Assembly (NCBI GenBank): GCA_902561075.1
Contig: CACEOC010000004.1
Span: 1-59,742, forward strand
Direction of reading: 5' to 3'
DNA: 59,742 nt
DNA from: an uncultured Pelagibacteraceae bacterium
GTDB lineage: Bacteria > Pseudomonadota > Alphaproteobacteria > Pelagibacterales > Pelagibacteraceae
Shown: one piece after another, positions 48,135 through 57,607 of the stretch
Position numbering within the stretch: the stretch's first letter is position 1
Layout of the letters: every line of letters begins with the position of its first letter
Notes under the pieces: model-generated
What the model saw: only the letters and a program-made list of their open reading frames with translations
Database searches by the model: none
Told to the model about the DNA's origin: nothing
Made by a program: the position numbers and the translations under genes

Positions 48135-49511
48135 ATGACTTTAGTAAGAAAAATTAAAGATAAGAATGTAAATTTTGAATTTAATAAAGAATATATAAAA
48201 GTAGTAACTGATAAAATATCTAGCAATGATACTAATTTTATAAGTAATTCCTTCAAAGAAATGCATCCTGCTGATGCTGCTGATATTATTGAACACTTAA
48301 ATGAAAGTGATCGTGAAAAGCTTATAAAATTAAATAACTTTAAAATCGATCCTGAAGTTTTTGTTGAATTAAATGAGTCTATCCAAACAGAAATAATAAA
48401 TTATCTATCTAAAGACTCTATTGTATTTATACTTAAGAATCTAGAGTCGGATGATGCAATTAAAATCATAGAAAATCTTGATGAAAAAAATAAAAATAAT
48501 ATTTTAAGCTCACTACCACCCAAAGATAGATTTGCTTTGTTAGAAAGTTTAAGTTATCCAGAGGACTCTGCAGCACGAATAATGCAAAGAGAGTTCACTG
48601 CTATACCAAGTAATTGGTCGGTTGGTCAAACTATTGATTATTTAAGGGAGAATAAAGATTTACCTGAGGAATTTCTTGAAATATTTATTGTAGATAGTGA
48701 TTTTAAACCAATTGGATCAGTGCCATCTTCAAAAGTGTTAAGAACATCTAGGGATACTAAGATGCAGTCAATAATGAAAGAGTCACAATTATCTATACCG
48801 GTTGACATGGACAGAGAGGAAGTAGCAAACATTTTCGAAAACTATAATCTTAACTCTGCATGTGTAATTGATAAAAATAATAAATTAGTTGGAATGATTA
48901 CAAGTGATGATGTTTTAACTGTTTTAAAAGAGGAAGCTGAAGAAGATGCTTTAAGATTAGCAGGTGTTGGAGATGAAGAAATTACAGATGGTGTAATTAA
49001 AAAGACTAAAAGAAGATTTAATTGGCTACTATTAAATTTACTAACTGCTATTGTAGCTTCAGTAGTAATTGGTTTTTTCAAGGAGGATATAGAAAAAGTG
49101 GTAGCATTAGCAGTACTTATGCCAATTGTTGCTTCAATGGGTGGTAACGCTGGTATGCAAACTTTAGCAGTCACTATTAGAACGATAGCAACAAATCAAC
49201 TAACAAAAAATAATTTCACACAAAATGTATTAAAAGAATTCAAAATTGGAATTTTAAATGGAGTAATATTTGCAATAATAAGTGCTATCGTGGTTCAGTT
49301 TTGGTTTCAAGATTACACACTTTCGTTAATAATTTCGATCTCTATGGTTCTAAACATGATAGTTGCTGGTCTATTTGGGATTTTAATTCCTATATCTTTA
49401 AAAAGATTTAATATAGACCCAGCTATTGCTTCAAGTGTTTTTGTAACAACAATTACAGATGTAATTGGTTTTCTCTCATTTTTAGGTATTGGAGCTTATT
49501 TTTTACTTTAG
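48135..49511 (+). CDS. mgtE: Magnesium transporter MgtE
   Basis: A 458-residue MgtE-type magnesium channel. It has an N-terminal superhelical domain (MHPADAADIIEHLNESDREKLIKL), then two CBS domains (about 140-260) that sense magnesium. Five transmembrane helices follow, with the conserved MPIVASMGGNAGMQTLAVTIR at the pore. All domains are complete. It ends one base before the convergent panC. Confidence 0.94.
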   Translation: MTLVRKIKDKNVNFEFNKEYIKVVTDKISSNDTNFISNSFKEMHPADAADIIEHLNESDREKLIKLNNFKIDPEVFVELNESIQTEIINYLSKDSIVFILKNLESDDAIKIIENLDEKNKNNILSSLPPKDRFALLESLSYPEDSAARIMQREFTAIPSNWSVGQTIDYLRENKDLPEEFLEIFIVDSDFKPIGSVPSSKVLRTSRDTKMQSIMKESQLSIPVDMDREEVANIFENYNLNSACVIDKNNKLVGMITSDDVLTVLKEEAEEDALRLAGVGDEEITDGVIKKTKRRFNWLLLNLLTAIVASVVIGFFKEDIEKVVALAVLMPIVASMGGNAGMQTLAVTIRTIATNQLTKNNFTQNVLKEFKIGILNGVIFAIISAIVVQFWFQDYTLSLIISISMVLNMIVAGLFGILIPISLKRFNIDPAIASSVFVTTITDVIGFLSFLGIGAYFLL

Positions 49512-49512
49512 T

Positions 49513-50322
49513 TTAAAAATTATCTATAAACCTTATTTTTTTAAAATAATAAGCTACGAATATCTTAAAATTCTTTTTACTTATTTTTTTTGAAAAATTA
49601 ATTTTATTTCTTATTTCTAAATATTCTAAATTTACACCAGTTCTTTCTAGTAAATTTTTAATATGATTTAATTTTTTAATATTTTTCTTTTCTTTTTTAA
49701 GTGAAGAATAAAATTTTTTAATAATCACTGATACGGATTTTAGAATATGTAGATCTTTATTGTTTAATAATTTATTTCTTGAAGATAAAGCAAATAAATT
49801 GTTATGCCTTATTGTTTTGCACAAATATGATTTGGTAATAAATTTATCTTTTATAAAATTTGATATTAAATAATACTGCTGATAGTCCTTTTCTCCTAAA
49901 AAAATAAATTTTGGCTGAATAAGGTTTAAATATTGGTTAATAACATGTAATACACCTTCGAAATGGCCAGGTCTATATTTAGCACATAAAATCCTATCTT
50001 TATTTTTAAGTCTTATTTTTTTTTTTAATTTTACTCGAAATAATTCATCGTATTTAGGTAAAAGTAAATAATCGACTCTAAATTTTTTTAGTAATTTAAT
50101 GTCTTTATTTAAATTTCTAGGATAATTTTTAAAATCTAATTTATTATTAAATTGTTTTGGGTTTATAAATATACTTACAACAGTTTTCTCACATTTTTTT
50201 TTTGACTGATTAATTAAGGACAAATGTCCCTCATGGATGGCACCCATCGTTGGAACAAATCCTATATTTTTACTAAAATTTACCTTTTTTTTTAAATTAT
50301 TAATGCTTTTAAAAATTATCAT
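49513..50322 (-). CDS. panC: Pantothenate synthetase
   Basis: A 269-residue PanC that joins pantoate and beta-alanine using ATP. The nucleotide-binding GFVPTMGAIHEGHLSLI is at the start, and RPGHFEGVLHVINQYLNLIQP and FLGEKDYQQY follow. Length is slightly below the usual 280. Other pantothenate genes (panB, panE) are not in the window. It is divergent from galU. Confidence 0.94.
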   Translation of the reverse strand: MIIFKSINNLKKKVNFSKNIGFVPTMGAIHEGHLSLINQSKKKCEKTVVSIFINPKQFNNKLDFKNYPRNLNKDIKLLKKFRVDYLLLPKYDELFRVKLKKKIRLKNKDRILCAKYRPGHFEGVLHVINQYLNLIQPKFIFLGEKDYQQYYLISNFIKDKFITKSYLCKTIRHNNLFALSSRNKLLNNKDLHILKSVSVIIKKFYSSLKKEKKNIKKLNHIKNLLERTGVNLEYLEIRNKINFSKKISKKNFKIFVAYYFKKIRFIDNF

Positions 50323-50351
50323 TTATGATAGTTGATATTCTTATAAATTTA

Positions 50352-51167
50352 ATGATTAGACAAGCTATAATACCTCTTGCAGGTCTTGGTACAAGATTAT
50401 TACCTTTATCAAGCGTTTTTGCTAAAGAATTGCTACCGATTAATGGCAGACCTGGAATTGAATATATTCTCGATGAATGTGATGATGCCGGTATAAAAGA
50501 AATAATTTTTATCATTTCAAAAAAAAAAGAAGTAATAAAAAAATATTTTTTTAACGATCAATATTATAAAAAAATTATAAAAAAGAAAAAAGATAAAAGA
50601 ATAGAAAAAATTTATAAAAATATTCTGAAATACAAAAAAAAAATTAAGTTTGTTTATCAGAATTATCCAAAAGGAACAGGAGATGCTGTATTAAAAACCT
50701 CAAAATATATAAAAGATAAATATTTTTTAATGTTATTACCTGATGATTTAATTATGAAGAGAAATTGTTCCAAAGAAATGATTAAGATTCATAAAAAGTA
50801 TAGATCGTCTGTCATGGCAAGTATGAAGGTTAAAAAAGACAGTGTTTCCAGGTGGGGAATATATAAAATTAAAAAAAAAATAGACAATAGTAATTTTATT
50901 ATTGATGACGTTGTAGAAAAACCAAATAAAAAAGATGCACCGTCAAATAATGCTGTCATTGGTAGATATATACTGCCAAAGAAAGTATTTAGCTTGTTGA
51001 GAAAACAAAAAAAAGGTCAAGGTGGTGAAGTTCACATCACCGATACCCTAAGAAAACTTATTTTTTTAAATGAAGTATTTATTGGTCATATCTTTAAAGG
51101 CAAATATTTGGATTGTGGAAGTATGGATGGATATATTAAGTCAGGACTAGAAATATCAAAGTTATGA
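50352..51167 (+). CDS. galU: UTP-glucose-1-phosphate uridylyltransferase
   Basis: A 271-residue nucleotidyltransferase making UDP-glucose. Motifs seen are IPLAGLGTRLLPLSSVFAKELLPI at the N-terminus, YPKGTGDAVL and LPDDLIM (metal-binding aspartates), VVEKPNK and a final GGEVHITDTL. I chose the ATG at 50352 (MIRQAIIPLAG), because the in-frame start at 50325 adds nine residues not found in the family. It shares four bases with ugd, so the two make UDP-glucuronate together. Confidence 0.92.
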   Translation: MIRQAIIPLAGLGTRLLPLSSVFAKELLPINGRPGIEYILDECDDAGIKEIIFIISKKKEVIKKYFFNDQYYKKIIKKKKDKRIEKIYKNILKYKKKIKFVYQNYPKGTGDAVLKTSKYIKDKYFLMLLPDDLIMKRNCSKEMIKIHKKYRSSVMASMKVKKDSVSRWGIYKIKKKIDNSNFIIDDVVEKPNKKDAPSNNAVIGRYILPKKVFSLLRKQKKGQGGEVHITDTLRKLIFLNEVFIGHIFKGKYLDCGSMDGYIKSGLEISKL

Positions 51168-52462
51168 AATTATGTATGATAGGAACTGGTTATGTTGGCC
51201 TTGTTAGCGGTGTATGTTTTGCTGATTTGGGAAATGATGTAATTTGTGTAGACAAAGATTTATCAAAAATTAATAGTCTTCAAAAATCTATTATTCCTAT
51301 TTATGAACCAGGTTTAGAAGAACTTGTAAGAAAAAATTCAAAATCGGGTAGATTAAAATTCTCAACAGATTTGTCTACTTCAATACAAAAATCCGATATA
51401 ATATTTATTTGCGTAGGTACTCCTACAAAAAAAAATAAATATGAGGCTGATTTATCTCAAGTTTATTCTGTTGCAAATATAATAAGTAAGAATATAAAAT
51501 CTTTTAAAATTATAATTAATAAGTCAACAGTTCCTGTTATGACAGGTGATAAGTTGGAAAAAATTATATCTAAAAAAACAAAAAAAAATCTTTTCAGTGT
51601 GGTTTCTAATCCCGAATTCCTAAGAGAGGGCGAAGCTATAAGGGACTTCATATATCCTGACCGTGTTGTGATTGGTACAACTGACAAAAGGTCTAATAGA
51701 ATTTTAAAAAATCTTTATAGTCCTTTAATATCTAAGGGCGCAAAATACTTGAATACTTCACGTAGAGCCGCTGAATTAATTAAATATGCATCTAATGCAT
51801 TTTTAGCGACAAAAATAACATTTATAAATGAATTGGCTAATTTGAGTGAAAAATTGGACATAAATATTGAGGATGTTTCTATAGGAATTGGTTCGGATAA
51901 AAGAATAGGGAGTAGATTTTTAAGAGCTGGACCTGCTTATGGTGGCTCATGCTTTCCTAAAGATACTAGAGCTTTGGTTTATACTTCAAAAGCATCTAAA
52001 ACTAACTTATCTGTAATTGAAACAGTTATTAAATCAAACAATAAAAGATCAGATCTATTATTAAAAAGAATTAATAGTATTTTAAATAAAAAAATTAAAA
52101 ATAAAAAAATTACTTTTTTAGGTGTTACATTTAAAGCTAACACAGATGACATGCGGGAGTCTTCAAGCTTGAAGATGATACCATATCTAAATAAGAGAGG
52201 TGCTAAAATACGTTATTATGATCCTACAGGTAAAAAAAGTGAATTTGATAAATTTAAAAATGTTAATTATAAACCAAATATCAAAGAAGCTTGTGTTAAT
52301 TCAGATTTAATTATTATTCATACTGAGTGGAATGAATTTAAGCTAATAGATTTAAAAAGAATTGTTAAAAAAAGAAATTTTATTGTTTATGACATGCGTA
52401 ATATTTATTCACCAAAAAAAATGAGAAAAAAAAATATTAAATATTTTGGTGTTGGAAGATAA
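51164..52462 (+). CDS. ugd: UDP-glucose 6-dehydrogenase
   Basis: A 432-residue enzyme oxidising UDP-glucose to UDP-glucuronate with two NAD. The NAD-binding MIGTGYVGLVSGVCFADLGNDVICVDKD opens the protein. NPEFLREGEAIRDF and GGSCFPKDTRAL (catalytic cysteine) come in the middle, and FKANTDDMRESSSLKMI in the C-terminal domain. The start overlaps galU (ATGA), so UDP-glucose production and use are cotranscribed. Products may feed surface polysaccharide or glycolipid synthesis; no such genes are adjacent. Confidence 0.95.
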   Translation: MKLCMIGTGYVGLVSGVCFADLGNDVICVDKDLSKINSLQKSIIPIYEPGLEELVRKNSKSGRLKFSTDLSTSIQKSDIIFICVGTPTKKNKYEADLSQVYSVANIISKNIKSFKIIINKSTVPVMTGDKLEKIISKKTKKNLFSVVSNPEFLREGEAIRDFIYPDRVVIGTTDKRSNRILKNLYSPLISKGAKYLNTSRRAAELIKYASNAFLATKITFINELANLSEKLDINIEDVSIGIGSDKRIGSRFLRAGPAYGGSCFPKDTRALVYTSKASKTNLSVIETVIKSNNKRSDLLLKRINSILNKKIKNKKITFLGVTFKANTDDMRESSSLKMIPYLNKRGAKIRYYDPTGKKSEFDKFKNVNYKPNIKEACVNSDLIIIHTEWNEFKLIDLKRIVKKRNFIVYDMRNIYSPKKMRKKNIKYFGVGR

Positions 52463-52463
52463 A

Positions 52464-52925
52464 TTAACTTATTTCAAAAATAGCATCAACCTCAACTGCA
52501 ACGCCTAAAGGTAAACTATTTGTACTTACAGCTGCTCTAGTATGAATTCCTATATCACCGAAAATTTTTACTATTGTATCAGATGCACCATTTATTACTT
52601 TAGGTTGTTCTGTAAAATTATCTGTTGAATTTACATAACCAGTAAGTTTAATGCATGATTTAATTTTAGAAATGTCATTCCCAAGATATTTTTTTGCTTG
52701 CGAAACTATACTTAATGCACATCTAACTGCAGCATTATACCCGTCCTCAGTCGATAAATCTTTACCAATTTTCCCTTTTATCAATTTTCCATCTTGATCA
52801 ATAGAAATTTGACCTGAAATATAAAGTAGTTTGCCGACTTTTTTACTTGCCACATAAGAACCAACAGGATCAGCTGCTGTTGGAAGATTAATATTATTTT
52901 TTTTTATATTATCTTCAAAATTCAT
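52464..52925 (-). CDS. RidA/YjgF-family protein
   Basis: A 153-residue protein of the RidA superfamily (enamine/imine deaminases and relatives). It has LLYISGQISIDQDGKLIKGKIG, CALSIVSQAKKYLGNDISKI and a C-terminal RAAVSTNSLPLGVAVEVDAIFEIS. The catalytic arginine of canonical RidA corresponds to the R in TRAAV. The start is placed at the ATG at 52925 because the longer frame adds a 22-residue start with no resemblance to the family. It overlaps the preceding small gene by 11 bases. Confidence 0.85.
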   Translation of the reverse strand: MNFEDNIKKNNINLPTAADPVGSYVASKKVGKLLYISGQISIDQDGKLIKGKIGKDLSTEDGYNAAVRCALSIVSQAKKYLGNDISKIKSCIKLTGYVNSTDNFTEQPKVINGASDTIVKIFGDIGIHTRAAVSTNSLPLGVAVEVDAIFEIS

Positions 52926-53130
52926 CTTTTTTTTTGAACCAATCTGAAATTGTTTTCTTTTCTTTGATGTTAGAGATATCCAAAACAACATTAGTTTTAT
53001 CTTTTGCTTTGCTTGTTAAACAAGATAGATACTCTTTAGAAAGTTTTTTTAAATTAGAGCAATCTGTACCACTATGAACATTTGCTTGGAATGATAAAAA
53101 AATTATAACTGTTAATATAAGCTTTTTCAT
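52915..53130 (-). CDS. Small secreted protein, unknown function
   Basis: A 71-residue protein with a clear Sec signal peptide (KKLILTVIIFLSFQANVHSG, cleavage near residue 20). The mature part is about 50 residues, charged, with two cysteines (DCSNL and YLSCLTS) that may form a disulfide. Family not recognised. It overlaps the end of topA by the ATGA junction and the RidA-family gene by 11 bases, so all three probably belong to one message. Confidence 0.72.
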   Translation of the reverse strand: MKKLILTVIIFLSFQANVHSGTDCSNLKKLSKEYLSCLTSKAKDKTNVVLDISNIKEKKTISDWFKKKDEF

Positions 53131-55682
53131 TTTTTACTTTTTTTTTTATTTTTGTCGTACTCTTTTCTTTTTTCTATCAGAATTAGCGCCTCTTCCATAG
53201 TTAATTCAGTAGGATCTTTTTCTTCCGGTATTGTTGCATTCAATGATTTATATTTGATATATGGTCCATATTGACCTTTCATTACACGCACTGGTTTTTT
53301 ATCTTCAGGGTGTTCACCTATATCCTTTATTAAAGATGATGAAATTCTTCCAGGTTTTGCTTCTGCTATAAGTGATACAGCTCTATTTAATCCAATTGTA
53401 AAAAGTTCATCTACATTTTCTAATCTAGCGGATTTATTCTCGCACTTTAAATATGGACCAAATCTACCGGAATTGACAGTGATATCTTTACCATTTTCAG
53501 GGTGTTGACCTAATATTTTTGGTAGAGAACATAAAAATAATGCTTTATCTAAATCAATATTATTTATTTCAATTCCTTTGGGAATTGAAACATTTTTAAA
53601 ATTATCACCTTCACTTTTCTTTCTCTTTTTTGTTTTTTTTTTATTTTCGATTTCCTCTTCGATTTGCTCATATTGGAGATAGGGGCCAAACCTACCGTTT
53701 TTAAGATAAATATCTTTTCCATTATTATTTTTTCCAATCAACTTTGGTTCTGCTAAGGCTATTTGTTCATTTGCCTTTGATTTCGATAAAGGTCTAGTAA
53801 ATTTACACTCTGGATAGTTAGAACATCCAATAAATGCACCACCTTTAAAGCTATTTTTTAAGCTTAATTCACCTGTTTCACACAGTTTACATTTTCTATT
53901 AATAGATCCATTTTCATCTGACTCGAATATTAGTGCTCCTAAACTTTCATTAAGAAGATCAAGTACTTCTCTAGTTCTTTTTTCCTTAACATTTAAGACG
54001 TTAGTATTGAAATCTCTCCAAAAATTGTCAAGAACCTTAATCCACTCTTCTTTACCTGAAGTAATGTCATCTAGCTGCTCTTCTAAACCAGCTGTAAAAC
54101 CATAATCAACATATTTTGAGAACAACTTTTCTAAAAAAGCAGATAATAATTTACCTCTGTCAGTAGGAAAAAACCTTTTATTAATTATATCAGCATAACC
54201 TCTGTTTGAGATAACAGAAATAATACTTGCATAAGTCGATGGTCTACCAATACTAAGTTCTTCAAGTTTTTTAACTAAGCTTGCCTCTGAATATCTTGGG
54301 GGCGGCTGGGTAAAATGTTGTTCATCAGTAAAATTATAAGCTTCAACCAAACCTTTTTTAACATTAGGTAGAATTTTTTCCTCTTCGTTATTATCAATTT
54401 TTGTAAGCTTTAAATATCCATCAAATTTAATTGTAGATCCAGAACATCTTAATTCATTAAGTTTATCTTGGGATGAAATTGTTATTGTTTTTCTATCAAA
54501 TTTGGCTGCTTCCATTTGAGATGATAAAGCTCTAGACCATATTAATTCATATAATTTAATCTGATCTGTACTTAAAAACTTTTTAATTTTATCAGGTGTT
54601 CTACTAATATTGGTTGGTCTAATGGCCTCATGTGCCTCTTGAGCATTTTTTGCTTTTTTACCAGAATAATTGTTAGGTGTAACAGGTAAGTAATCATTAC
54701 CATAATTTTGTTTTATATAGTCTCTAAAATCGCCAATAGCATCTTTTGAAATATTGGTACCATCTGTTCTCATGTAAGTTATTAATCCTACTGTATCCCC
54801 ATCTATATCAATACCCTGATACAATCTCTGGGCTATTTGCATAGTTCTGGATGCTCCAAAACCAAGTTTGCTAGATGCTGTTTGTTGTAACGTTGATGTT
54901 GTAAAAGGTCCGACAGGGTTTCTTGTGTAAATTTTGGAATCAATGTCTGTTATTTCATATTTTTTTGTTTTTATTTCATCTATTGCTTTATTTATTTCGT
55001 TCTTGTTTTTAAAATAGAATTTATCAATTTTATTATTATTAATCTTAATGACGTTTGAGTTTAAAATATCTCCCTCAACTGTTTTAAAATCAATCTGAAG
55101 TGTCCAAAATTCTTTTGGAATAAATTGTTCAATTTCATGTTCACGTTCAGTTAATAATCTCAAAGCAACTGATTGAACACGTCCAGCAGATTTTGAACCA
55201 GGTAATTTTGTCCAAAGTATTGGTGATATATTAAAACCTACTAAGTAATCTAAAGCCCTTCTTGCCATATAAGCATCGACAAGGTTAGACTCTATATTTC
55301 TCGGATTTTCAATACCATTTGTTACAGCTTTTTTTGTAATTTCATTAAATACTACTCTTTCAATTTTTTTATCTTTTAAGACTTTTTTCTCATCAAGATA
55401 TTCTTTTACATGCCACGCTATAGCTTCACCCTCTCTGTCAGGGTCTGTTGCTAAAATAATTTTAGTAGATTTTTTTGCAACATCGGTTATTTCTTTAAGA
55501 TATTTTTTTGAAAAACTATCAACCTCCCATATCATTTTAAATTTATCTTTTGGATCTACAGATCCATTTTTGGATGGGAGGTCTCTTATATGCCCATAGC
55601 TCGCTAAAACAGTATATTTATCTCCAAGATATTTGTTTATAGTTTTCGCTTTAGCTGGACTTTCAACAATTACAAGATTCAT
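53127..55682 (-). CDS. topA: DNA topoisomerase I
   Basis: An 851-residue type IA topoisomerase that relaxes negative supercoils. The TOPRIM domain (MNLVIVESPAKAKTINKYLG, ATDPDREGEAIAWHVKEYL) is followed by the cleavage domain with GLITYMRTDG (catalytic tyrosine) and EAHEAIRPT. A C4 zinc-finger region is present (CKLCETGELSLKNSFKGGAFIGCSNYPEC). The C-terminus repeats the bacterial TopA-C unit (GRFGPYL and GQYGPYIKY). It is followed by two small genes in the same direction. Confidence 0.96.
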   Translation of the reverse strand: MNLVIVESPAKAKTINKYLGDKYTVLASYGHIRDLPSKNGSVDPKDKFKMIWEVDSFSKKYLKEITDVAKKSTKIILATDPDREGEAIAWHVKEYLDEKKVLKDKKIERVVFNEITKKAVTNGIENPRNIESNLVDAYMARRALDYLVGFNISPILWTKLPGSKSAGRVQSVALRLLTEREHEIEQFIPKEFWTLQIDFKTVEGDILNSNVIKINNNKIDKFYFKNKNEINKAIDEIKTKKYEITDIDSKIYTRNPVGPFTTSTLQQTASSKLGFGASRTMQIAQRLYQGIDIDGDTVGLITYMRTDGTNISKDAIGDFRDYIKQNYGNDYLPVTPNNYSGKKAKNAQEAHEAIRPTNISRTPDKIKKFLSTDQIKLYELIWSRALSSQMEAAKFDRKTITISSQDKLNELRCSGSTIKFDGYLKLTKIDNNEEEKILPNVKKGLVEAYNFTDEQHFTQPPPRYSEASLVKKLEELSIGRPSTYASIISVISNRGYADIINKRFFPTDRGKLLSAFLEKLFSKYVDYGFTAGLEEQLDDITSGKEEWIKVLDNFWRDFNTNVLNVKEKRTREVLDLLNESLGALIFESDENGSINRKCKLCETGELSLKNSFKGGAFIGCSNYPECKFTRPLSKSKANEQIALAEPKLIGKNNNGKDIYLKNGRFGPYLQYEQIEEEIENKKKTKKRKKSEGDNFKNVSIPKGIEINNIDLDKALFLCSLPKILGQHPENGKDITVNSGRFGPYLKCENKSARLENVDELFTIGLNRAVSLIAEAKPGRISSSLIKDIGEHPEDKKPVRVMKGQYGPYIKYKSLNATIPEEKDPTELTMEEALILIEKRKEYDKNKKKSKK

Positions 55683-55721
55683 TAAAAAAGAACCTACACA
55701 AAATATATATGAATAGTCAAA

Positions 55722-56321
55722 TTAATAAATTTTTGTTTTAGATTCCTCTTTATTTACAAGTCTTTTTATATTTTCTCTATGTGTATAAAATATTAATACA
55801 AACATTATTATATAAAAAGAAATTAATTCATTTTTTAAAATAAAATAATCAATAAATGGAATTGATAGTGAAGCTACCAATGAAGAAAGAGAAGAATATT
55901 TAAAAATTATTAAAGTAATTATCCAAAAAAAACCAAATCCAATACCCAAATATAAATTTATACAACATAGTATACCTACATATGTTGCAACACCCTTTCC
56001 GCCTTTAAATTTTAACCATATAGGAAAAACATGCCCCAAAAAAACACTTAATGATGCTATAAATAAGTATTCATTCATATAAATTTTTATAATTATTAAC
56101 GGTAAAATTGCTTTAAAAACATCGAGTAATAAAGTTGAATATCCTATAATTCTATTTCCTGTCCTAAAAACATTGGTTGCCCCAATATTACCTGATCCGA
56201 TTTTTCTAATATCTTTTTTTAAAAAAAATTTAGTAATTAAATACCCAAATGGTATAGATCCAAAAGCATACGAGATTGCTATAATTACAAATATTTCATT
56301 GAAGTTATTCAAGAAATTCAT
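55722..56321 (-). CDS. plsY: Glycerol-3-phosphate acyltransferase PlsY
   Basis: A 199-residue multispan enzyme using acyl-phosphate to make lysophosphatidate, the first step in membrane phospholipid synthesis. It shows the family motifs GSIPFGYLITKFFLKKDIRKIGSGNIGATNV and FKGGKGVATYVG. Its start overlaps the end of pyrC by four bases (ATGA), so it belongs to the pyrB-pyrC transcript. Confidence 0.94.
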   Translation of the reverse strand: MNFLNNFNEIFVIIAISYAFGSIPFGYLITKFFLKKDIRKIGSGNIGATNVFRTGNRIIGYSTLLLDVFKAILPLIIIKIYMNEYLFIASLSVFLGHVFPIWLKFKGGKGVATYVGILCCINLYLGIGFGFFWIITLIIFKYSSLSSLVASLSIPFIDYFILKNELISFYIIMFVLIFYTHRENIKRLVNKEESKTKIY

Positions 56322-57607
56322 TTTAAATTAAATAACTCATTTCCATTAATATAAGTGCACAAAACTTTTCCTTGAAGTTTTTTGTTTTCTATACAAGTAT
56401 TTTTAGATTTAGAAATCATTTTTTCCTTTTTGACAATCCAAGGTTTACTCACATCTACAATACAAAAATCTGCATCATTTCCAATTGATAAATTTCCTTT
56501 ATTTATCTTTAAAATTTTTGCAGGATTACTAGTTAGTAATTCAATAATTCTATAAAGTTTTACAGAACCATTATGAAATAGCTCTAAGGATAACGGTAAT
56601 AAAGTTTCTATTCCACTTGCGCCAGTTGCTGCCTGCGTAAAGGTTAGTCTTTTGGACTCTTCATCTTCAGGTTTATGATCTGAGACAATTACGTCTATTA
56701 AATTTTTATTAATTGCTTCTATTAAAGACAATCTGTCTTCTTCAGTTCTTAATGGAGGAGATAATTTTAAAAAAGTCCTAAAATCTCCAATATCATTTTC
56801 ATTTAGTGAAAGATTATTTATTGATACACCAGTTGAAAAATCTACATCATTTTTTTTGTGTTTTATTACTTCTACTGATTTGGATGATGATATTTGCGCT
56901 ATGTGATATCTACAATTAAAATCCTCCAACAAGGATAAATCTCTTTCAATTATGACTTTTTCCGCTAAGTCTGTTATACCTTGTAAGCCCAGCTTTGTGG
57001 CGATTATTCCGTCATTGACAGTCCCGTTCTCTGCTAAATGATAATCTTCAGCGTGTTGGATTATTAACGAACCCAAATCATATGCCGAGCGCATTATTCG
57101 AGACATTAGCCTAGAATTTTGGATTGTTTTTACACCATCAGTAAAACCAACAATGCCTTTACCTTGTAAAAGCCCAAACTCAGTCATATTTTTCCCTTCA
57201 AGGTTTTTTGTTAGAGTAGCCGTAGGATAAATATTAATTTTTGCTTTATCTCTTCCTCTTCTTTTTAGAAAGTCTACTATCGAAACATTATCTATAACTG
57301 GTTGTGTATTTGGCATTGTAATCGCAGATGTGACACCGCCAGACAATGCTGCGTTACTTAATGTTCTAAAATTTTCTTTGTATTCAAGGCCTGGTTCTCC
57401 AACAAATACTCTCATATCCACCAAGCCAGGAAAAATATGTTTACCTGATAAATCTATAAACTTTTCTCTTGAGGGAATATTATTTTTATTTACTTTTTTC
57501 CCAACAGCTTCAATTTTGCCATTTTCATTAATTATTAATCCGCCCAATTCATCAATAGAATTTTTAGGGTCAATTATATGAGCATTTAAAAAGTATTTTT
57601 TTTTCAT
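56318..57607 (-). CDS. Dihydroorotase-like protein lacking HxH motif (probable PyrC')
   Basis: The 429-residue protein has the amidohydrolase fold of class I dihydroorotase (IFPGLVDMRVFVGEPGLEYKENFRTL, TSAITMPNTQPVIDN, HAEDYHL, and VSDHKPEDEES). The HxH that binds the catalytic zinc is replaced: residues 66 and 68 are R and F in DMRVF. Such pseudo-dihydroorotases pair with PyrB and stabilise its active dodecamer in some bacteria. It touches pyrB (TAATG junction) and overlaps plsY. Loss of activity is inferred from the missing ligands; a true dihydroorotase must then be elsewhere. Confidence 0.85.
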   Translation of the reverse strand: MKKKYFLNAHIIDPKNSIDELGGLIINENGKIEAVGKKVNKNNIPSREKFIDLSGKHIFPGLVDMRVFVGEPGLEYKENFRTLSNAALSGGVTSAITMPNTQPVIDNVSIVDFLKRRGRDKAKINIYPTATLTKNLEGKNMTEFGLLQGKGIVGFTDGVKTIQNSRLMSRIMRSAYDLGSLIIQHAEDYHLAENGTVNDGIIATKLGLQGITDLAEKVIIERDLSLLEDFNCRYHIAQISSSKSVEVIKHKKNDVDFSTGVSINNLSLNENDIGDFRTFLKLSPPLRTEEDRLSLIEAINKNLIDVIVSDHKPEDEESKRLTFTQAATGASGIETLLPLSLELFHNGSVKLYRIIELLTSNPAKILKINKGNLSIGNDADFCIVDVSKPWIVKKEKMISKSKNTCIENKKLQGKVLCTYINGNELFNLK

